This document shows positions 7,646 through 14,667 of a stretch of DNA of 28,888 bases, piece after piece. The stretch is from a virus: IMG/VR virus record IMGVR_UViG_3300031774_000100, positions 1 to 28,888 of that record; one strand, 5' to 3'. Below the pieces are notes generated by a model. It was not told the origin of the DNA. It worked only from the letters and a program-made list of their open reading frames with translations, and searched no databases. The position numbers were made by a program, and so were the translations under genes. The first letter of the stretch is position 1; every line of letters starts with the position of its first letter.

Positions 7646-7992
7646 ACAGATTTCATCTGTACGTTACAGAGTTAAGAAAAAGGAAATTCACTAATGTCAC
7701 TAAACTAGCGTCTTACTTAAAAGTCTCTTGTCAAATGTGGCGCAAGGTAGAGCGAGGAATAAACCCTCCCCCGCGAAAATCTCTATTGAGGACCTTTTGC
7801 CTTGTGGTTTCTGCAAAAGAATATGAACAAAATCAACTTTATCAATTAGCTAGGCGGTGGGAGCCTCATCCTGACACTAACTCCTTGAATCATAATCTTT
7901 ACCACCATGGATTAAAAGAGGATTGGACCCAAGCCATCTTAGAAGAAAATACCCCAGACTATACCCATAGATACTGGAAACCTGTACTTTAA
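7642..7992 (+). CDS. Possible XRE-type helix-turn-helix protein
   Basis: 116 aa with a GTG start coupled to the previous stop. Residues about 16-50 (TNVTKLASYLKVSCQMWRKVERGINPPPRKS) have the spacing of an XRE/Cro HTH, with the S/C-x-x-x-W-x-x-V-E-x-G core. The C-terminal half is aromatic and unassigned. It may be a regulator. The 3' end overlaps the convergent gene at 7989 by 4 nt. Confidence 0.55.
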   Translation: MNRFHLYVTELRKRKFTNVTKLASYLKVSCQMWRKVERGINPPPRKSLLRTFCLVVSAKEYEQNQLYQLARRWEPHPDTNSLNHNLYHHGLKEDWTQAILEENTPDYTHRYWKPVL

Positions 7993-8303
7993 TAGATTCG
8001 ACTAAGAACGTCGTTAATGTTATCAAAAGATATTCGGTCTATCCGGACGGATGGAGCTCTTACCCTAGTATTAGCTATTCTCAAACCAAAGACGTCATCA
8101 GCAGGACAAACCATGTCTTCCACAAAATCCCACAATCCCGTGTGCTTGGCCCATTTATAATAGAGATCAATATTCCTCTCCTCCGCTTCTAAGAGTATTT
8201 GACGTTCTTGTTTCAGAATCCTCAAATAAAGACACACTCCCCGAATGGCCAATGATTCACTTGGAGGTTCTACGATTCCCTCGTAGAAAATTAAAGCATT
8301 CAC
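7989..8303 (-). CDS. Hypothetical protein
   Basis: 104 aa, mixed helical, no TM segment or known motif; two Cys and many charged residues. Upstream is AAGTGTAAGCTATAAG, a variant of the left-half GTGTATAAT motif. Single leftward gene between two rightward units. Function unknown. Confidence 0.5.
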   Translation of the reverse strand: MNALIFYEGIVEPPSESLAIRGVCLYLRILKQERQILLEAEERNIDLYYKWAKHTGLWDFVEDMVCPADDVFGLRIANTRVRAPSVRIDRISFDNINDVLSRIY

Positions 8304-8355
8304 GCTTATAGCTTACACTTATTAGGGTTTAATTGGACCATTTCCCAAAAACCCC

Positions 8356-8371
8356 GTGTAATACATCTTAA
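8356..8371 (+). promoter_or_regulatory. GTGTAATAC promoter-like motif
   Basis: GTGTAATAC at about 8356-8364, seven bases before the ATG at 8372. A member of the left-half motif, without a clear -35. Confidence 0.4.
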
Positions 8372-8734
8372 ATGTCAAAAGAGACTAAAGAAAAAATAAG
8401 TTTTGCAGATTTGGATACTTTTCTTAAAATAGCTCCCGTGATAGGCTTAGCTCTCCTGACATATCTTCAGACTCTATTCCCTAGTAAAGCTGAATTTGAT
8501 AAACTGGAACAGCACTTAATTAAGATGGATAAGAAGATTACGGAGATGACCGTTCTCCAGCAAGCTATTAGCAGCAACACTACAGACCTTCGGAGAGTCG
8601 CCGAAAGGATTCGGCTCCTAGAACTGGAGGTAGCAAAACACAACGCTCAAAGCTCTGCTAAAGTGGGAAAAAACAATTCCCGCACTGTCGCGGCTAAAAA
8701 AAATACCAACGCCTCGGGGGGGAGTAGGAACTAA
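8372..8734 (+). CDS. Membrane protein with coiled coil (holin- or spanin-like shape)
   Basis: 120 aa. A short cytoplasmic N-terminus, one TM stretch (about residues 18-35, LKIAPVIGLALLTYLQTLF), a coiled coil with heptad-like leucines and isoleucines (about 40-90), and a basic Ser/Asn/Lys-rich end. First gene of a three-gene unit with a secreted HMA protein and a lipoprotein. The shape is common among phage lysis-accessory or virion-associated membrane proteins, but no family motif is visible. TAATG overlap with the next gene. Confidence 0.6.
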   Translation: MSKETKEKISFADLDTFLKIAPVIGLALLTYLQTLFPSKAEFDKLEQHLIKMDKKITEMTVLQQAISSNTTDLRRVAERIRLLELEVAKHNAQSSAKVGKNNSRTVAAKKNTNASGGSRN

Positions 8735-9045
8735 TGAAGTGGATTCTCCCTTTCTTATTTACTTTAGGTTTAAACGCCGAACCAAACTTTGATCCAGACG
8801 TAGAAGTCAAAATAAAAGGTCTAGTATGCGCCAGTTGCGCTATAGGGGTAAAAAAAGGTTTAGATAAAACTAAACTAGTTAAAAAAGTTAAATTTGATAC
8901 CAGTAAACAATTATGTATAATAGAATACATAAGCATAGAGATCCATCCTAGCCAAATTAATCAAATTGTTAAAGACGCAGGATATCAAGTAACCTCTATT
9001 AAATGGCTTAAAGATAAAAAGCCAAATAGATATAATAAACCATGA
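8734..9045 (+). CDS. Secreted heavy-metal-associated (HMA) domain protein
   Basis: 103 aa. A signal peptide (MKWILPFLFTLGLNA) is followed by an HMA/MerP-CopZ fold: KIKGLVCASCAIGVKKGL carries the metal-binding CxxC (Cys32, Cys35). The later segments KKVKFDTSKQLCIIEYI and QIVKDAGYQVTSIKW match the beta and alpha repeats. HMA domains bind Cu(I), Hg(II) or similar soft metals. Coupled to neighbours by TAATG and ATGA overlaps. Seeing this in a phage envelope-type operon is unusual. It may bind metal or act as a structural fold. Confidence 0.7.
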   Translation: MKWILPFLFTLGLNAEPNFDPDVEVKIKGLVCASCAIGVKKGLDKTKLVKKVKFDTSKQLCIIEYISIEIHPSQINQIVKDAGYQVTSIKWLKDKKPNRYNKP

Positions 9046-9554
9046 TGAAAAATATAATCCTATTAACAGCGACAATTCTCTTATTCACAGGATGCACTTG
9101 GACTTTCGTTGGTAACGAAAGGTCTGACGATATAAAATTAAAAACCGACCCAGCCAAGTTTACACTGACAGTAATAAACCATACTGACTCTGCTATGAAA
9201 TGGGAACAGACTTGGGCTATGACTGGTCCCGATTCTGGAATAGTAGCAGCGGGAGAAACTGTAGCCTTATCGTCCAATGAAACGGGAGGGGATGTAATCA
9301 CCATTACTCCGGTGCCACCCAAATCAGTTAAGAAACCAAACCCTCAAAATGGAAAGTTCCAAATGACTTATGGTTGGGATGGTCATATAGCCCGTGTCTA
9401 TGCCGACAATGTTAAAAACGTGGGTAGTCCAACAAAAGATGTTCATTACCCCGGATGTAATTGGATCTACGCAACTAAATGGCTAAAACCTTCAGGCGTC
9501 CAAACAAACGCGAGTAATACCGTTACATTCACCACAAAACCTTTCTCTGAGTAA
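9042..9554 (+). CDS. Lipoprotein
   Basis: 170 aa. Lipoprotein signal ending LLFTGC (Cys18). The mature part looks beta-rich (LTVINHTDSAMKWEQTW, TVTFTTKPFSE) and may be an Ig-like or jelly-roll fold; no family named. Last gene of the 8372-9554 unit, followed by a terminator. With the HMA protein and the TM coiled-coil protein it forms an envelope-directed set. Confidence 0.65.
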   Translation: MMKNIILLTATILLFTGCTWTFVGNERSDDIKLKTDPAKFTLTVINHTDSAMKWEQTWAMTGPDSGIVAAGETVALSSNETGGDVITITPVPPKSVKKPNPQNGKFQMTYGWDGHIARVYADNVKNVGSPTKDVHYPGCNWIYATKWLKPSGVQTNASNTVTFTTKPFSE

Positions 9555-9574
9555 AAGAGCTAGATATTTAAAGG

Positions 9575-9613
9575 AAAACCCCCCGTCAATTAAGACGAGG
9601 GGTTCTTTTTTTA
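9575..9613 (+). terminator. Rho-independent terminator
   Basis: AACCCCCCGTC-aattaa-GACGAGGGGTT followed by CTTTTTTT. Ends the 8372-9554 unit; the A-rich side may also serve the leftward gene ending at 9635 weakly. Confidence 0.85.
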
Positions 9614-9634
9614 TAAACTACTAGAAATTAGCAA

Positions 9635-9931
9635 TTATTTAGTTTCAATAGTAAGTCCACCAGTATGGTGAAGTACGAAGTTGGAAATCCACGCATAAAC
9701 TGCGCCTCCTACCCAACCACCTATGCCAAATGCTGCAATGCTCCCCAAATCTGCGGATACTGCCCCACTAATCTTTTCGATACCACCATCAACATCACCT
9801 AATGCTCCTGCGCCAATTAAGGCTAATACAGGAAGCACTACGCCCTTGATAGCGCCAGTAGCTACGCCCAGCAAACCTAAAAAGTTAGCTGCAGAACGTA
9901 TATGTATTTTTGTAATCTTCATATTCTTCAT
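9635..9931 (-). CDS. Glycine/alanine-rich membrane protein
   Basis: 98 aa. Two hydrophobic stretches (about 19-43 and 62-88) rich in Gly and Ala (LPVLALIGAGALG, IAAFGIGGWVGGAVYAWI) separated by a short polar loop. Two-TM, holin-like size and shape, but no diagnostic motif. Starts at 9931 or at the second Met (9922). Preceded by a leftward terminator, so probably its own unit. Confidence 0.5.
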   Translation of the reverse strand: MKNMKITKIHIRSAANFLGLLGVATGAIKGVVLPVLALIGAGALGDVDGGIEKISGAVSADLGSIAAFGIGGWVGGAVYAWISNFVLHHTGGLTIETK

Positions 9932-10011
9932 AACAAAACACCGAGCGCAAAAAACTTAGCGAACGGTTAATAACTTTACACCTCCTAGTTCCTTTTGGGT
10001 ATAAGGTAGAT

Positions 10012-10045
10012 AAAAAAATCGCAGCCTCCCGGAAGAGACTGCGAC
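10012..10045 (-). terminator. Rho-independent terminator
   Basis: Read leftward: GTCGCAGTCTC, loop ttccgg, GAGGCTGCGA, then TTTTTTT. Ends the 11135-10066 unit. Confidence 0.8.
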
Positions 10046-10065
10046 TAAAGGAACTTTTAAGATAA

Positions 10066-10248
10066 TTACTCTGAAGTACCAGCTCCGACGTTTCCGCCGC
10101 TAGTGCCAGCACCTACGTTAGCTTTTGGGGCTGGAGTCGGTGCAGGGGTCGGTGCAGGAGCAGACGTTCCTGCTCCAACGTTTCCCGTACCGACGTTGCC
10201 AGTGTCATCGTAACCGCGAGATCCTGTTCTATTATTGTATTTGCTCAT
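10066..10248 (-). CDS. Low-complexity repeat protein (GNVGAGTS and Pro/Ala repeats)
   Basis: 60 aa. After MSKYNNRTGSRGYDDT comes a variant of GNVGAGTS, then APAPTPAPTPAP, then two more GNVGAGTS copies. Probably extended and surface-exposed. AGGAG lies about 9 nt before the ATG. Last of three genes with the paralogue pair upstream, so possibly a virion decoration or linker protein; inferred. Confidence 0.55.
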   Translation of the reverse strand: MSKYNNRTGSRGYDDTGNVGTGNVGAGTSAPAPTPAPTPAPKANVGAGTSGGNVGAGTSE

Positions 10249-10266
10249 TATTTTTTTTCTCCTAAA

Positions 10267-10701
10267 TTAGTCTGGATAAACCTGACCAGTGACTACTGCG
10301 CCCGAAAAAGCGGGAACACAAACCAAAGCCCATGCCTCGGCGCCATTCCTTATGTCAGAGCTGTTGGCCATCCATCCGGATACGCTATTCTCTGTCCAAC
10401 TCCAGTTAGCAGGCAAATCTGGACCAACTCTCTTGGTTCCTGTAACTACACCACTAACTCCAGTTAAATCCATGTAAGGGTAGTGATCTGTACCACTAAC
10501 CATGCCGCAAGTGTAACTATTCCAGCGTTCAATAGGAGGTGCGCCATTATTGTAGTATTCTACATTATGATAGCCCCAAATATTAACATTAGCGTTTTGA
10601 TCAGCTGCGGTTGAGGCAGAGGTGTTAACTTCAACTATACCATAGTCCCAATAACTAAGAGTTGAACCGGCGTCTGTAGTAATTTCTTTATAAAGTCCCA
10701 T
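10267..10701 (-). CDS. Structural-type protein, paralogue of the upstream gene
   Basis: 144 aa. Shares DLTGVSGVVTG, SGWM...SDIR.GA..W..VCVP.FSGA and other blocks with the gene at 10704-11135, so the two arose by tandem duplication. Rich in G, S, T, N, W and Y, a composition typical of tail-fibre or virion surface proteins. I start at the ATG at 10701 (MGLYKEI), which has AGAAGGAGA upstream and parallels MGLNLNY in its paralogue; a longer frame to 10755 runs into that gene. Function unknown. Confidence 0.6.
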   Translation of the reverse strand: MGLYKEITTDAGSTLSYWDYGIVEVNTSASTAADQNANVNIWGYHNVEYYNNGAPPIERWNSYTCGMVSGTDHYPYMDLTGVSGVVTGTKRVGPDLPANWSWTENSVSGWMANSSDIRNGAEAWALVCVPAFSGAVVTGQVYPD

Positions 10702-10703
10702 GA

Positions 10704-11135
10704 TTATTCTCCTTCTGTCAATGCGTCGGTTGCTCCTGAGAAAAACGGCACACATACTTTAAGCCATGTATATGCCCCACTCCTAATATCATCACTTCTC
10801 TGCATCCATCCGGATACTCCGTTTTCTAGAGGGTCCCATCCGTCTGGAAGAGGTACCTCTCGTTCTGACCCAGTCACTACGCCGGAAACTCCGGTTAAAT
10901 CGTGATAAGGGTAAAAATCTGTTCCACTAGCATATGTACAGTTGTACATGTTACCATCCACGGAAGGAGCCCCGGCATTTCGGTAAGCTTCGCTTGTAAA
11001 CCCTAAAGTGTTTACGTTGGCCATGTATTGAGAGGATTCAGGGTCCGTGCCCTGAAACCAGTCTTCTACCCGACTTATTTTCCAGTAGTTGGCTGCTTGT
11101 CCATCTGGCTTGGTATAATTTAAGTTAAGACCCAT
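10704..11135 (-). CDS. Structural-type protein, paralogue of the downstream gene
   Basis: 143 aa, paralogue of 10267-10701 with the shared DLTGVSGVVTG block and the C-terminal SGWM/VCVP.FSGA pattern. The N-terminal half has diverged more (RVEDWFQGTDPESSQYMANV). The stop is two bases before the start of the next gene. Upstream is GTGTAATATT, a left-half promoter motif, about 8 nt before the ATG. Probably a virion or tail-associated protein; inferred from composition. Confidence 0.6.
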   Translation of the reverse strand: MGLNLNYTKPDGQAANYWKISRVEDWFQGTDPESSQYMANVNTLGFTSEAYRNAGAPSVDGNMYNCTYASGTDFYPYHDLTGVSGVVTGSEREVPLPDGWDPLENGVSGWMQRSDDIRSGAYTWLKVCVPFFSGATDALTEGE

Positions 11136-11180
11136 GTTAGTAAATATTACACATTAAAAATTAAAAATACTATTTTTTTT

Positions 11181-11450
11181 TCAAAAAGGACTCTTGTTAT
11201 GAGAGCTTTCGGCGCTGGATGGTTTATTCTTGCCATAATAAGACTTTTTGTAGGTTTTGACTTTGTCTGGATTGCTTTTTTGCCATTCCGTCACCTTTTC
11301 AATGATTTTGTTTTTGTTTTTTTCGTAGTATTTCTTCGCGGTCTGGTTATCACATTCTTTACAATAATACTTCAACCCATCCTTGGTACTACTTTGCTTT
11401 CTAAAAGCTCCAAGAGCTTTTGCCTCTTTGCATTTGGTACATATTTTCAT
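11181..11450 (-). CDS. Zinc-finger protein similar to the N-terminus of endonuclease-VII-type phage nucleases
   Basis: 89 aa starting at MKICTKCKEAKALGAF (11450); a longer frame to 11525 is not supported. Two CxxC pairs (CTKC and CKEC) with the intervening F.K....DGLKYYCKEC pattern match the zinc-binding N-terminus of HNH/EndoVII-like phage proteins. The downstream part is only K/N-rich helix, so the catalytic His/Asn motif seems absent. TATACA lies 10 nt before the ATG. Confidence 0.6.
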   Translation of the reverse strand: MKICTKCKEAKALGAFRKQSSTKDGLKYYCKECDNQTAKKYYEKNKNKIIEKVTEWQKSNPDKVKTYKKSYYGKNKPSSAESSHNKSPF

Positions 11451-11720
11451 TATGAAGCATTGTATAGTTCTAGCGCCGATTATTCTAAAAGTATTTTTGA
11501 AAAATATACTTGGATAGACGTTCACGGTATTTTTGAAAATATAGGAAAAAAAGGCTCGTGGAAAATGAAATTTAACACCCCCCGCTCGCTCTGACTCTGA
11601 AACAGGATTTCCCTTTTAGAAAAGGGGGGCTTTCCCTAGTTGAGGGAAGAGGCACAGGGAAGGACTCAGGAGGTTGGAGGTGGGTGGGGACTCAGAGGGT
11701 AGGGGACTCAGAGGGCTGGG
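11451..11720. other. Gene-free boundary with hairpins, direct repeats and a G-quadruplex motif
   Basis: 270 bp. Contains CCCTTTT-aga-AAAAGGG and TTCCCT-agttg-AGGGAA stems (about 11608-11647), which could end the leftward 14461-11721 genes. Two copies of GGACTCAGAGGG follow (with a third variant, GGACTCAGGAGG). At 11682-11720 there are six G runs of three to four separated by short loops. The region divides genes with GTGTATAAT-type motifs (left) from genes with the TTGACA/TATACT/ATGAGA module (right). Confidence 0.5.
11682..11720 (+). other. Predicted G-quadruplex-forming tract
   Basis: Six runs of G (GGG, GGGG, GGG, GGGG, GGG, GGG) within 39 nt, with loops of 1 to 7 nt, ending next to the stop codon of the gene at 11721. 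Fits the usual G3+N1-7 rule on the plus strand. Confidence 0.6.
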
Positions 11721-12050
11721 CTAGCCAACCCTCCCATCCGCACAGGTCTCGCACACTGGCACGGCCTTGTGTTCCTCGTCGTGGTTCACTACGCAGCTCT
11801 CCAATGGGAACCAACCGCCGCAGCAAAAACACTTGGCGACATCCTCAGCGATAAACACTTGGTCGCTCAACCCTACTGAAACATTGTCGCCGAGTATGAT
11901 AAACTCCTTTGGCACGTCAGCCCATCCAATGTCACCATCCCAGCTCATAGGAATATCATCATCCTCTAGCTTGGGCGGTGCGCCATAGGGGAAATTGTTA
12001 GCTCCCTGCAGGTGGTTGGCTGTGTTATCTGTCATTGCGTGAAATCTCAT
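11721..12050 (-). CDS. Zinc-finger-like hypothetical protein
   Basis: 109 aa from MRFHAMTDN (ATG 12050, directly after the previous stop). The C-terminal region has two CxxC pairs (CFCCGGW and CETC) with a nearby HDEEH, suggesting a zinc site. The N-terminal part is acidic with many D and W. Last gene of the leftward cluster; its stop abuts the G-rich tract. A longer frame to 12119 lies inside the upstream gene. Function unknown. Confidence 0.55.
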   Translation of the reverse strand: MRFHAMTDNTANHLQGANNFPYGAPPKLEDDDIPMSWDGDIGWADVPKEFIILGDNVSVGLSDQVFIAEDVAKCFCCGGWFPLESCVVNHDEEHKAVPVCETCADGRVG

Positions 12051-12051
12051 T

Positions 12052-12327
12052 TTAGTAGTTGTCTTTGTGGAATCTGCCCTTTGGTGTCCTGTCTTCAAAA
12101 CACTTTTCAATCTCAACAACTCGGTGAATGTCGCCGTTGGTCGTTGTGCTGTTAACCGCTTCCGCGTGGTACTGGTCGATCATCTCCTGCTCGGTTGTGC
12201 CTAGCGGGTAGGTGTTACCAAGTACGCTGTTGACGCTTGCGAGGTAGTGGTTGCCCGTGTAGTTCGGGTTGCGCTCCACCTTGAATGTGACGTTTAAGAA
12301 GTTTATGTATTCTGTTGTATCTCTCAT
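12052..12327 (-). CDS. Small hypothetical protein (MRDTTEY)
   Basis: 91 aa. The ATG at 12327 fits the recurring module exactly: TTGCAA, 17 nt, TATACT, 10 nt, gttATGAGAGA. The longer frame to 12366 would start within the promoter. The sequence (INFLNVTFKVERNPNYTGNHYLASV) suggests a small alpha/beta protein; no family recognised. Confidence 0.6.
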   Translation of the reverse strand: MRDTTEYINFLNVTFKVERNPNYTGNHYLASVNSVLGNTYPLGTTEQEMIDQYHAEAVNSTTTNGDIHRVVEIEKCFEDRTPKGRFHKDNY

Positions 12328-12337
12328 AACTGGGAAT

Positions 12338-12366
12338 AGTATAGCTAAAGACTCATAACTTTGCAA
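12338..12366 (-). promoter_or_regulatory. Promoter of 12327 gene
   Basis: -35 TTGCAA (12361-12366), 17-nt spacer, -10 TATACT (12338-12343), 10 nt to the ATG. The stop of the 41-aa gene (12353) lies inside it. Confidence 0.75.
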
Positions 12367-12478
12367 GCTTTTTCTTTAACTTTCTTACCTTTTTTTTCTG
12401 ACGTTTAATCTCTTGCTGGAGTGATAGGATGACTGGACAATCTCCACTAAACCTACCCTTGTGATCGACATCAAGCAT
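12353..12478 (-). CDS. 41-aa basic coiled-coil protein
   Basis: Starts MLDVDHKGRFSGDCP and ends in a lysine-rich helix (QQEIKRQKKKVRKLKKKLAKL) with leucine/valine spacing of a short coiled coil. The ATG overlaps the previous stop by 8 nt (ATGCTTGA), so it is probably translationally coupled. The stop lies within the next promoter. Too short for family assignment. Confidence 0.5.
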   Translation of the reverse strand: MLDVDHKGRFSGDCPVILSLQQEIKRQKKKVRKLKKKLAKL

Positions 12479-12698
12479 CGATCCCCGCCTTGTCCTCGAG
12501 CCACTCAAGTGACTCGCTGAATTCAATCTCGGTGAGTTTGTTCTGGATCTCGGTCAGCTTCTTCTCGGCAATAGCGATCCGCTCTTGGATAGCTTCCTTG
12601 CTTACAAAGGTATCGGCTGCCAATACTTGCAACGCTCCGCGAATGCTCGCGATCTCGCCGCCCTGCTCTCTGATGTGTGCTTGTGTTGTTTCTCTCAT
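12471..12698 (-). CDS. Small coiled-coil protein (MRETTQAH)
   Basis: 75 aa, almost entirely helical with heptad-like spacing (IREQGGEIASIRGALQVLAA, KKLTEIQNKLTEIEF). Start set by the shared module: TTGACA, 17 nt, TACTAT, 10 nt, gttATGAGAGA. Probably oligomeric and cytoplasmic; function unknown. Confidence 0.65.
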   Translation of the reverse strand: MRETTQAHIREQGGEIASIRGALQVLAADTFVSKEAIQERIAIAEKKLTEIQNKLTEIEFSESLEWLEDKAGIDA

Positions 12699-12708
12699 AA
12701 CTTGGTTA

Positions 12709-12737
12709 ATAGTATCAGTTTAATCGGTTGGTGTCAA
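12709..12737 (-). promoter_or_regulatory. Promoter of 12698 gene
   Basis: -35 TTGACA (12732-12737), 17 nt, extended -10 tgaTACTAT (12709-12714), 10 nt to the ATG. The TGA of the upstream gene's stop is part of the -35. Confidence 0.8.
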
Positions 12738-12886
12738 CCCTTTTTATTGGCTTTTATTCTAGCGTTAGCCAGTGCATTCAGTGGTGTGTAACCGTTCCAT
12801 TCGTCCAGACTGATCTCCTTGACTGTCCGTACTCCATTGACCCAAGGCCCCATGACCTTAACCGTCTTGATGTTCTTATCTCTCAT
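12734..12886 (-). CDS. 50-aa protein (MRDKNIKTVK)
   Basis: MRDKNIKTVKVMGPWVNGVR, then TVKEISLDEWNGYTPLNALA and a basic end. Start set by the shared module. Looks like a small single-domain protein (VRTVKEISLDEW). The stop codon TGA forms part of the next gene's TTGACA -35 box. Function unknown. Confidence 0.6.
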   Translation of the reverse strand: MRDKNIKTVKVMGPWVNGVRTVKEISLDEWNGYTPLNALANARIKANKKG

Positions 12887-12896
12887 AACTGGAAAT

Positions 12897-12925
12897 AGTA
12901 TGCCTTAAATCTCAGTTGATTGCAA
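12897..12925 (-). promoter_or_regulatory. Promoter of 12886 gene
   Basis: -35 TTGCAA (12920-12925), 17 nt, -10 CATACT (12897-12902), 10 nt, gttATGAGAGA. Confidence 0.75.
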
Positions 12926-12943
12926 GCCCTAACTCAAACTTTT

Positions 12944-13108
12944 TTACCATGATCCATCCTTGCGTAAACCGCTCGGAATAGCTGGCCCTACGTAGCTGTT
13001 ACCATGACGAAGCTTAGGCTTCCAGTGTTTAACCTTCCCGCGCACTGGGGGGATTGATCCCCCCTTCATTGCACGCTTGGCTGCCTTGCTTAGTTTTTGA
13101 TACTTCAT
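12944..13108 (-). CDS. 54-aa basic protein
   Basis: MKYQKLSKAAKRAMKGGSIP, then a K/R/P-rich body ending LRKDGSW. Its ATG overlaps the stop of the 351-aa gene (ATGA), so it is made with that protein. The basic character suggests RNA or DNA contact. Not recognised. Confidence 0.6.
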   Translation of the reverse strand: MKYQKLSKAAKRAMKGGSIPPVRGKVKHWKPKLRHGNSYVGPAIPSGLRKDGSW

Positions 13109-14160
13109 AACCTGCCTCCCTTCTTGGCTGCTCTGGTAGCCCTAGCCAATCGGCCAGCCCAGTTAATGCCGCCATCCTTCTTGACAGGCATCGCACCTAT
13201 TAGGTCAGGTCGATCCTCCATCAAGTACGCAGTACGATCAGCGTCAGTAGACCAACCGTAAGCAACCTCCTCCAGATACCTACTGTCCTCCTCACTCAAC
13301 TTCGCAGCCCTCTTGACTACTCGGCTTATGCTGTTAGCTTCGGTCTTCTTGACGTAGTCCGTGCTAATGGCTGGCGTAATGTCAGCCAACTTTCCGTAAG
13401 TAGTGGCTAAAGTCTGAAAAGAAAAGCCAAAAGTCATCATAGGTGCGCCTGAACCATAATAGGTGTGCTGGCTAACTAACTGGACGTTTTTTAGCCTAGC
13501 CTTGCGTAGTATTCGCCGGAAGTCCTTGATGGTCTGCTCGGTCTTGCTTACCGCATCACTCATCGCAGCTTTAGTGAAGTACTGCCTCATCTTCTGTCGC
13601 CAATTAGCGTCGAAGGTGAAGTAAATCAAGCCTGACCCGTTTAAGGTACGAGTGAACACTTGCACCGCTTCCCTAACCTTGGCTGTTGGTGATCCACAGA
13701 AATCGAGCCATACGAAATCGGCATCGAATTCCCCGCCTCGCCCTGTTTCCTTGAGTTTGGGGCCAATGGGCATCTTGGCGTACTTGTTGCACATTAGCTC
13801 ATTGACATCACCTAGGACGTAATCAGTCTGCACTGTTACGCCGTTAATGTCTCTGGAATCCGCAACGAACTCCCCTTGACGCTTCACTCCGCTTCTGTCG
13901 CCTACTGGCACGGGTGAATCATTGAACACTTTGCGGTCATGCTCGACCACAATGTTAAGCACTCGGTTGGTGCGAGCCGCCTTTGCTGAATGTACGGGCG
14001 TTTCCTCAAATGAGTTGGTGATACCAGCCAAGCTCACCGTGCGCACGGCAGTAGGTTTAACCTTGACCATGAACTGGGCCACTTGCTGGTTGATGCTGGC
14101 GCGAACTACGCGCTTGTTGGCTTCCCGTAGGAACTTCTTCGTTTGTGCTGATCTACTCAT
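13105..14160 (-). CDS. 351-aa phage protein, possible methyltransferase-like fold
   Basis: The central part has FDADFVWLDFCGSP (about residues 145-158), then KVREAVQVFTRTLNGSGLIYFTFDANW. This is a strand ending in a D/W/C motif, a helix and another strand, as in class I methyltransferase-like proteins of phages. A basic N-terminus and a lysine/arginine-rich C-terminus flank it. No SAM-binding GxGxG is evident, so a changed or lost activity is possible. The G+C is higher than the neighbouring late genes. Start gttATGAGTAG lacks the -10 box of the module; a GGAAG lies about 15 nt upstream. Confidence 0.5.
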   Translation of the reverse strand: MSRSAQTKKFLREANKRVVRASINQQVAQFMVKVKPTAVRTVSLAGITNSFEETPVHSAKAARTNRVLNIVVEHDRKVFNDSPVPVGDRSGVKRQGEFVADSRDINGVTVQTDYVLGDVNELMCNKYAKMPIGPKLKETGRGGEFDADFVWLDFCGSPTAKVREAVQVFTRTLNGSGLIYFTFDANWRQKMRQYFTKAAMSDAVSKTEQTIKDFRRILRKARLKNVQLVSQHTYYGSGAPMMTFGFSFQTLATTYGKLADITPAISTDYVKKTEANSISRVVKRAAKLSEEDSRYLEEVAYGWSTDADRTAYLMEDRPDLIGAMPVKKDGGINWAGRLARATRAAKKGGRL

Positions 14161-14209
14161 AACAATGTTGCTTTCGCTTCCTTTAACTTACTTGAATTGG
14201 ATTAAAACG

Positions 14210-14461
14210 TCAATCATAAAAATAATTTTTATGAATTTTTTCGACACAGCCTTGGTTGTCGGCATTAAGGGGATCAGCGGGATTGATCCCTAAACTCCTT
14301 GCTACACGCATTCTTGCGCTTGATGAAGGCATCTTTCTTTCCTCGATAGCGTGATTAATGAAGGTGCTGCGGAGGGCTCCCTTAATCTGCCTACTCTGCT
14401 CCCTTGCTCGTTGTGCAAGCGGTATGTTCCGTTTTTTTCCTTTCCTGCTTTTCTTTCTCAT
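14210..14461 (-). CDS. Small basic protein (MRKKSRKGKK)
   Basis: 83 aa, very basic N-terminus (MRKKSRKGKKRNIPLAQRAR), then a helical part (REQSRQIKGALRSTFINHAI) and ARSLGINPADPLNADNQG. Probably binds nucleic acid. First gene of the leftward cluster; start set by the shared promoter-start module. Confidence 0.6.
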   Translation of the reverse strand: MRKKSRKGKKRNIPLAQRAREQSRQIKGALRSTFINHAIEERKMPSSSARMRVARSLGINPADPLNADNQGCVEKIHKNYFYD

Positions 14462-14471
14462 AACGAAGATG

Positions 14472-14501
14472 ATACTACCCTAAAAACTGATAAGATTGCA
14501 A
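14472..14501 (-). promoter_or_regulatory. Promoter of 14461 gene
   Basis: -35 TTGCAA (14496-14501), 18 nt, -10 TAGTAT (14472-14477), 10 nt, gttATGAGAAA. Confidence 0.7.
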
Positions 14502-14667
14502 CCCCTAAATGCAAAAAAAATATTTTTTTTTATATTCTTAAAATTTACTCCATGGCATAAGCCTTGCTACTTAAAATTCCAAGCCTTACTACCATTGTAC
14601 CTCATCCAGCCGCCAAAGTCAAGCGTAAAAATGTTTTTTTCTTAAAAAAGTTTTTTTATTATTCTAT

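Noticed and set aside
9885-10112. 75-codon minus-strand frame
   Set aside because: Runs through a strong leftward terminator (10012-10045) and into the repeat-protein gene in another frame.
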